Origin: Pseudomonadota bacterium
Lineage (GTDB): Bacteria; Pseudomonadota; Gammaproteobacteria; Xanthomonadales; Xanthomonadaceae
DNA: 10,942 bases
Assembly: GCA_023425225.1 (NCBI GenBank)
Contig: JAFADB010000051.1
Coordinates: forward strand, 1 to 10,942
Direction of reading: 5' to 3'
The notes under the pieces are model-generated. The model was not told where the DNA came from. It worked only from the letters and a program-made list of their open reading frames with translations, and ran no database searches. Positions 8,101-10,942 of the stretch are shown here, in pieces. The translations under genes were made by a program, and so were the position numbers. Positions within the stretch are counted from its first letter, which is position 1, and every line of letters starts with the position of its first letter.

Positions 8101-8986
8101 GCCCGAACAGACCCGGCGGGCCGCCGAGCAGGCCGACCCGGCGCAGATCCCGGCACTGGCGCTGGACATCGACGACCTGCGCTTCGGCAACATCACGCTG
8201 GGCAGCGCCTCACTGCGCAGCCGCCCGGTGGACGACGGGCTGCAGCTGGACCAGCTCAAGCTGCGCGCCCCCCGCCAGGCGATCGACATCACCGGCGAAT
8301 GGCGTGGGCGCGGAGAAGGCGCCCATACGCGCCTGGTCAGCCGCATCGACAGCCAGGATGTCGGCGAGCTGGCGCGCAACCTCGACTATGGCGGCCAGCT
8401 GCGTGGCGGCCAGGGCCAGATCGAACTCGACGCGCGCTGGCCCGGCGGTCCCACCGGCTTCGCCCTGGCCAACCTGCAGGGCCAGCTGCATGGCGACGTG
8501 CGCAACGGCCAGCTGCTGGAAGTCGAACCCGGTGCCGGCCGCGTGCTGGGCCTGTTGAGCATCGCCCAGCTGCCGCGGCGGTTGATGTTCGACTTCCGCG
8601 ATTTCTTCTCCAAGGGGCTGGCCTTCAACCGCATCGAGGGCACGCTGCAGTTCGGCGACGGCCTGGCACGCACCGACCGTATCGCCATCGAGGGTCCGGC
8701 GGCCGACATCGCCATCCATGGCCAGGCCGACCTGCGCACGCAGCAATACGACCAGACGGTGGAGGTCAATCCCAGGTCCGGCAACCTGCTGACGGTGGTC
8801 GGCGCGGTGGCCGGCGGGCCGGTCGGTGCGGCGGTGGGCGCAGCCGCCAACGCGGTGCTGTCGCGCCCGCTGGGCGAGATCGGCGCCAAGACCTACCACG
8901 TCACCGGGCCCTGGAAGGAGCCCAAGGTGGACGTCATCGAACGCGACGCGTCCAAGGCCCGCCCGGGAGCGGCCTCCGGCCGCTGA
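5111..8986 (+). CDS. yhdP: YhdP family AsmA-like envelope lipid-transport protein
   Basis: A 1291-residue protein; E. coli YhdP has about 1266. Known: YhdP, TamB and YdbH are redundant inner-membrane-anchored bridge-like proteins whose long beta-groove spans the periplasm and moves phospholipids to the outer membrane; loss of YhdP alters envelope permeability. Seen: a basic cytosolic start (MSLRVRYRLLRLRR), one transmembrane helix (about 15-37), then a DUF3971-type region opening with WLSQRAGQPVRFEALDTAW, long stretches of alternating hydrophobic/polar beta-strand pattern, and the AsmA-like C-terminal region with LEVEPGAGRVLGLLSIAQLPRR, FDFRDFFSKGLAFNRIEGTL and GGPVGAAVGAAANAVLSRPL near residues 1230-1255, which is highly typical of the family. 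The ATG at 5111 is chosen because it begins directly before the membrane anchor; a TTG just before it would add one residue. No good Shine-Dalgarno sequence precedes it. It is the third gene of the maf-rng-yhdP cluster. Confidence 0.95.
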   Translation: MSLRVRYRLLRLRRLALYSLAVLLVLVALLVGTLSQLLPLAQRHPEHIADWLSQRAGQPVRFEALDTAWTRRGPLLRLEGLHIGAGEGVRIGQAEVLVSLYAGLLPGRSFTELRLRGIALTLVRAGDGSWSVQGLPSSSGGDPLETLRRLGELQVVDGRLELQAPTLDWQVTLPRIDLRLRVDGDRIRAGARGWIDPAHAPLTAVADFARDKGDGSLYVGAEPADIGAWSSLLQASGVQATDGNGRLQLWARLQDRRIAAATVDADLRQLRLSGTAPDNATPAPTLALARVQARARWCTTADGWRLDAPVLRVGEGEAQQRMDGLLVAGGKYLALAGGQLDVSPALALVALSDRLPPALRQWLLAARPQLRLRDVEMSGTAGGPLWVQGRLDQAAFAAVGDAPGLAGVRGDFHGDAQAIEFDPDASSKVRFDWPTGFGVVHEVRLAGHVVGWREGEGWQVATPALRVQADDYAADVRGGLWFQGDGTRPWMNLAARLDDTSVTTAKKFWVHSQMSEATTDWLDAALVGGTLSGGVGLVTGDLDDWPFDEHNGRFEASGRIVGGDIRFQPDWPAMQQVEADVAFIGNGFSIGGRGDLAGVAVDRFDAGIENFGTSRLYVRADSRSDATRLLSMLRQSPLRESYADTLDALSASGPAIASFDMLLPLAEQDSPEHHLRGQVELQGAHLADKRWDLAFDQVRGTARYSDSGFDAPSLAVVHKGRTGTLALRAGSDVHDPKQAFEAELGAAMDADELLDRAPELAWLKHYVQGTSSWTVGVTLPADAAPGAQAAPTRLTLRSDLVGTALHLPAPLDKPADDPLTTTVGVMLPMDSGRVDVAFGQLMALAARSHGEQTGVRVVMGTDHVASEPPASGLEINGHTESLDALDWIGLARSAGKGEASSGAPDEGVALRQVDVQVDRLLLIGGVFENTRLQLQPQAGAIQATLTGPSLAGSLNVPEADGGVITGQLQRVHWQSVAPPPAPTQDVVVTGSVLVQSLPEQTRRAAEQADPAQIPALALDIDDLRFGNITLGSASLRSRPVDDGLQLDQLKLRAPRQAIDITGEWRGRGEGAHTRLVSRIDSQDVGELARNLDYGGQLRGGQGQIELDARWPGGPTGFALANLQGQLHGDVRNGQLLEVEPGAGRVLGLLSIAQLPRRLMFDFRDFFSKGLAFNRIEGTLQFGDGLARTDRIAIEGPAADIAIHGQADLRTQQYDQTVEVNPRSGNLLTVVGAVAGGPVGAAVGAAANAVLSRPLGEIGAKTYHVTGPWKEPKVDVIERDASKARPGAASGR

Positions 8987-9001
8987 TCCAACTGTTGCGG
9001 A

Positions 9002-9045
9002 CGGGCAGGGGCGGCGCGCGGAAACCTTCTCCGCTCCCCTGCTCG
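9002..9045 (+). other. Two-part stem-loop in the 3' region of yhdP
   Basis: It starts 16 nt after the yhdP stop. The outer stem pairs 9002-9011 with 9036-9045 (ten pairs, one of them G-U); an inner stem pairs GCGGA (9018-9022) with TCCGC (9030-9034). No T-run follows, so it is not a standard Rho-independent terminator, but it may mark or protect the 3' end of the operon transcript. A second copy of GGGCAGGGGCG at 9075-9085 repeats the left arm (9003-9013) and could pair with the same right arm instead. The pairing is seen; the function is inference. Confidence 0.35.
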
Positions 9046-9159
9046 AAGTCCGAGATGGCCTGCTGCGACGCAGTGGGCAGGGGCGTCATGTACCGGGCGC
9101 CGCGACTGGAACGGACATCACGCACTGACCGCTCCCGGCGTGCGGACGCGGCCATCGCC

Positions 9160-9187
9160 GCCCGGGCTCTGGTATAACTGGCCGGGC
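9160..9187 (+). promoter_or_regulatory. Candidate vgrG promoter: extended -10 inside an inverted repeat
   Basis: TGGTATAAC (9170-9178) matches the extended -10 form TGnTATAAT at all but the last base; with transcription starting about 7 nt later the vgrG leader would be about 40 nt. No -35 is recognisable, as is tolerated with an extended -10. The element is flanked by a 6-bp inverted repeat, GCCCGG (9160-9165) and CCGGGC (9182-9187), which could be an operator, although GC-rich 6-mers also arise by chance. It is one of the few AT-rich spots in the gap. I see no sigma-54 promoter here. Confidence 0.45.
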
Positions 9188-9224
9188 ATGTCCCGCAAGG
9201 GCCATGGTCATGGAGAAGGACAAT

Positions 9225-10942
9225 ATGGACGTATCCGCAGCACTGGCGCGCCTGGCCGCACCCTCGCAGCAGTCGCGCCTGATCCAACTGCATTCCCCGT
9301 TGCCGGGCCTGGTGGTGGAGAGGTTCACAGGCCAGGAACGGATTTGTGCATCGTTCCGTTTCGAGATCGACTGCCTGGCCACCTCGGCCTTCCTGCCGGT
9401 CGATGATCTGCTCGAACAGCCCCTGACGCTGCTGCTGCGCCAGGCAGATGGCAGGCAGCGCCGCTGGCACGGCCTGTGCACCGCGGTGCATGTCCTTGGC
9501 GGCGATGGTGGCCTGGCGCGTTACCGATTGACGCTGGAGCCATGGACCGCACTGTTGGCCCTGCGTCGCAACGCCGTTATCTTCCAGGACCTGGACGTGC
9601 GCGGCATCTGCGAGAAGATCTTCGCCGACTACCCGCAGGCCACGTACCGCTTCGATGTCCAGTCGGCATTGCCTGCGCCGGCGATCACCACGCAGTACCG
9701 CGAGAGCGATGCCGACTTCGTTGCCCGGCTGCTGGCCAATGCCGGGTTGGCCTGGCGCTACGAACACGCGCAGGAGGGCGAAGCCGCCCATACCCTGGTG
9801 GTGTTCGATCCGCAGGCCGAGCTGCTCGAGGGCGGTCCGATCCGTTTCCATCGTGCCGACTACGCCGAGGCCGAGGACGCGGTCACCGCCTTCGGCGAGC
9901 AGCGTCAGGTCGTGCCCAACGCCGCGCTTGTGGCCAGCTGGCACAGCGAGCAACTGGCGAGCATCGCCGGCCGGCACCAGGTCGAGGACCAGGGGCTGCC
10001 GCCGCTGGAGGTCTACGTGCAGCCGCGCGCCGGCATGCTGCCGCGGTCGGAACAGGCGCAGACCGCCGCGCAGGCGCGGCTGGAGGCCCTGCGCCTGGCA
10101 CGGCGCGTCCATGCCGGGGCCGGCAGCGCCCGCACGCTGGCGGCAGGCACGCGCTACACCCTGCGCCAGCATGCCCAGCATGAGGGACTGGAGTTCATCC
10201 CGCTGGTGGTGGCGCACACGGCCACCAACAACCTCGAGTCAGGCATCGCCGAACTGCTCGCCGCTCCGGAACTGGAGCGCGGCAGCTACCGTAACCGCTT
10301 CGTCGCCGTGCCGGTGGGTACTGCGCTACGGCCGCTGCCGCAGGACCGCCCGAGCGTGCACGGCCTGCAGAGCGCGCGCGTGGTCGGATTGCCCGATGCT
10401 GCCGTCACCCCGAACCGCGACCACCAGGTGCGCATCCAGTTCGCCTGGCAGCGCGGCAGCACCCCCAACCCGGGCGGGCTGGCGGCCGAAGGCGCCGCCC
10501 ACGCGCACGCCCCGGGCGATGCCGGCAGCGGCACCTGGGTGCCGGTGGCCGAAGCGGTGGCCGGCCCCAACTGGGGCAGCCATTTCCTGCCGCGCATCGG
10601 TGCCGAGGTGCTGGTGGAGTTCCAGCACGGCGACATCGACCAGCCGCGCATCACCGGCCAGCTGTACAACGGCGAGGTCGCCCCGCCGTTTGGCGGCGGC
10701 GTGGAGACCGACCAGCCAGGCACCCTGAGCGGCCTGCACACCACGGCCCACGACGGCGGCGGCAGCCAGCAGTGGGTGATCGACGACACCCCCGGCCAGC
10801 TGCGCACGCGCCTGCACACCTCGCTGGCCGACAGCCGGCTGGAACTGGGCTACCTGGTCGAGCACGCCGACACCCGTCGCGGCGCGCTGCGCGGGCAGGG
10901 CTTCGAACTGGCGACCCAGGGCTGGGGCCAGGTACACGCCGC
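9225..10942 (+). CDS. vgrG: Type VI secretion system tip protein VgrG, 3' end outside window
   Basis: The frame is open for 572 codons to the right edge. Known: VgrG trimers form the spike of the T6SS puncturing device, carry a PAAR protein and deliver effectors into target cells, either bound to or fused with the VgrG C-terminus. Seen: a gp27-like base region (about 15-370) with YRESDADFVARLL (from 158) and the EQAQTAAQARLEALRLARRVHAG helix; a gp5-like OB fold (about 395-483) with DHQVRIQFAWQRG, GPNWGSHFLPRIGAEVLVEF and GDIDQPRITGQLYNG; then the T6SS_Vgr-type segment (about 500-545, WVIDDTPGQLRTRLH) and the start of the following needle/DUF2345-like part (RGQGFELATQGWGQVHA). Any effector extension would be off the edge. 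The ATG at 9225 is preceded by GGAGAAGGA (9212-9220); in-frame ATGs at 9204 and 9210 would add 7 or 5 residues. No other T6SS gene is in the window, so it may be an orphan vgrG. Confidence 0.95.
   Translation, partial: MDVSAALARLAAPSQQSRLIQLHSPLPGLVVERFTGQERICASFRFEIDCLATSAFLPVDDLLEQPLTLLLRQADGRQRRWHGLCTAVHVLGGDGGLARYRLTLEPWTALLALRRNAVIFQDLDVRGICEKIFADYPQATYRFDVQSALPAPAITTQYRESDADFVARLLANAGLAWRYEHAQEGEAAHTLVVFDPQAELLEGGPIRFHRADYAEAEDAVTAFGEQRQVVPNAALVASWHSEQLASIAGRHQVEDQGLPPLEVYVQPRAGMLPRSEQAQTAAQARLEALRLARRVHAGAGSARTLAAGTRYTLRQHAQHEGLEFIPLVVAHTATNNLESGIAELLAAPELERGSYRNRFVAVPVGTALRPLPQDRPSVHGLQSARVVGLPDAAVTPNRDHQVRIQFAWQRGSTPNPGGLAAEGAAHAHAPGDAGSGTWVPVAEAVAGPNWGSHFLPRIGAEVLVEFQHGDIDQPRITGQLYNGEVAPPFGGGVETDQPGTLSGLHTTAHDGGGSQQWVIDDTPGQLRTRLHTSLADSRLELGYLVEHADTRRGALRGQGFELATQGWGQVHA

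Noticed and set aside
9178..9198. A possible sigma-54 promoter near TGGCCGGGC upstream of vgrG
   Set aside because: The GG and GC dinucleotides do not sit at the required -24/-12 spacing with a TTGC-type -12 element; the extended -10 fits better.
8934..10217. A 427-codon minus-strand open frame across the yhdP-vgrG gap and the vgrG N-terminus
   Set aside because: It would be a gene in the gap only if it had its own start signal and motifs; I see neither, and the vgrG reading is secure.
1..10942. tRNA or rRNA genes, CRISPR arrays, insertion sequences, phage attachment sites
   Set aside because: Nothing on either strand resembles these: no regularly spaced repeats, no transposase-like reading frame and no cloverleaf sequence was seen.

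Overview
The base composition (very high GC, strong G/C bias at third codon positions), the style of the TonB-dependent receptor and the gene order maf-rng-yhdP all point to a gammaproteobacterium of the Xanthomonadaceae type (Stenotrophomonas / Xanthomonas / Pseudoxanthomonas / Lysobacter). This placement is inferred from the proteins by eye; no database was searched.

Layout. (1) Positions 1-1769, minus strand: the N-terminal 589 codons of a large TonB-dependent outer-membrane receptor that runs off the left edge. (2) 1770-2056: a 287-nt gap holding a perfect Rho-independent terminator for the next gene and several compact stem-loops in the leader of the receptor gene. (3) 2057-2788, minus strand: a secreted or periplasmic SIMPL/DUF541 (YggE-like) protein. 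(4) 2789-2917: a divergent intergenic region. (5) 2918-8986, plus strand: a conserved housekeeping cluster of maf (nucleoside triphosphate pyrophosphatase, YhdE type), rng (RNase G) and yhdP (giant AsmA-like envelope lipid-transport protein), with a small GTAG-tagged palindrome between rng and yhdP. (6) 8987-9224: a 238-nt gap with a stem-loop after yhdP and an extended -10 promoter candidate. (7) 9225-10942, plus strand: the first 572 codons of a type VI secretion VgrG spike protein, cut by the right edge.

How the genes fit together. maf and rng are almost certainly cotranscribed and translationally coupled (2-nt gap). yhdP follows after 67 nt in the same direction, as in the E. coli yhdE-rng-yhdP order. 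In E. coli yhdP is followed by tldD. Here the next gene is a vgrG with its own promoter candidate, so the T6SS gene looks like an accessory insertion or an orphan vgrG island at the end of the housekeeping cluster. Its effector, adaptor and immunity genes, if any, would lie beyond the right edge. Four of the six proteins act at the envelope or outside the cell (receptor, SIMPL protein, YhdP, VgrG).

Most of the window is ordinary chromosomal backbone. I see no rRNA or tRNA gene, CRISPR array, insertion sequence or transposase. The parts most worth a second look are the vgrG junction and the structured leader of the receptor gene. No wholly new system can be shown from this window alone.
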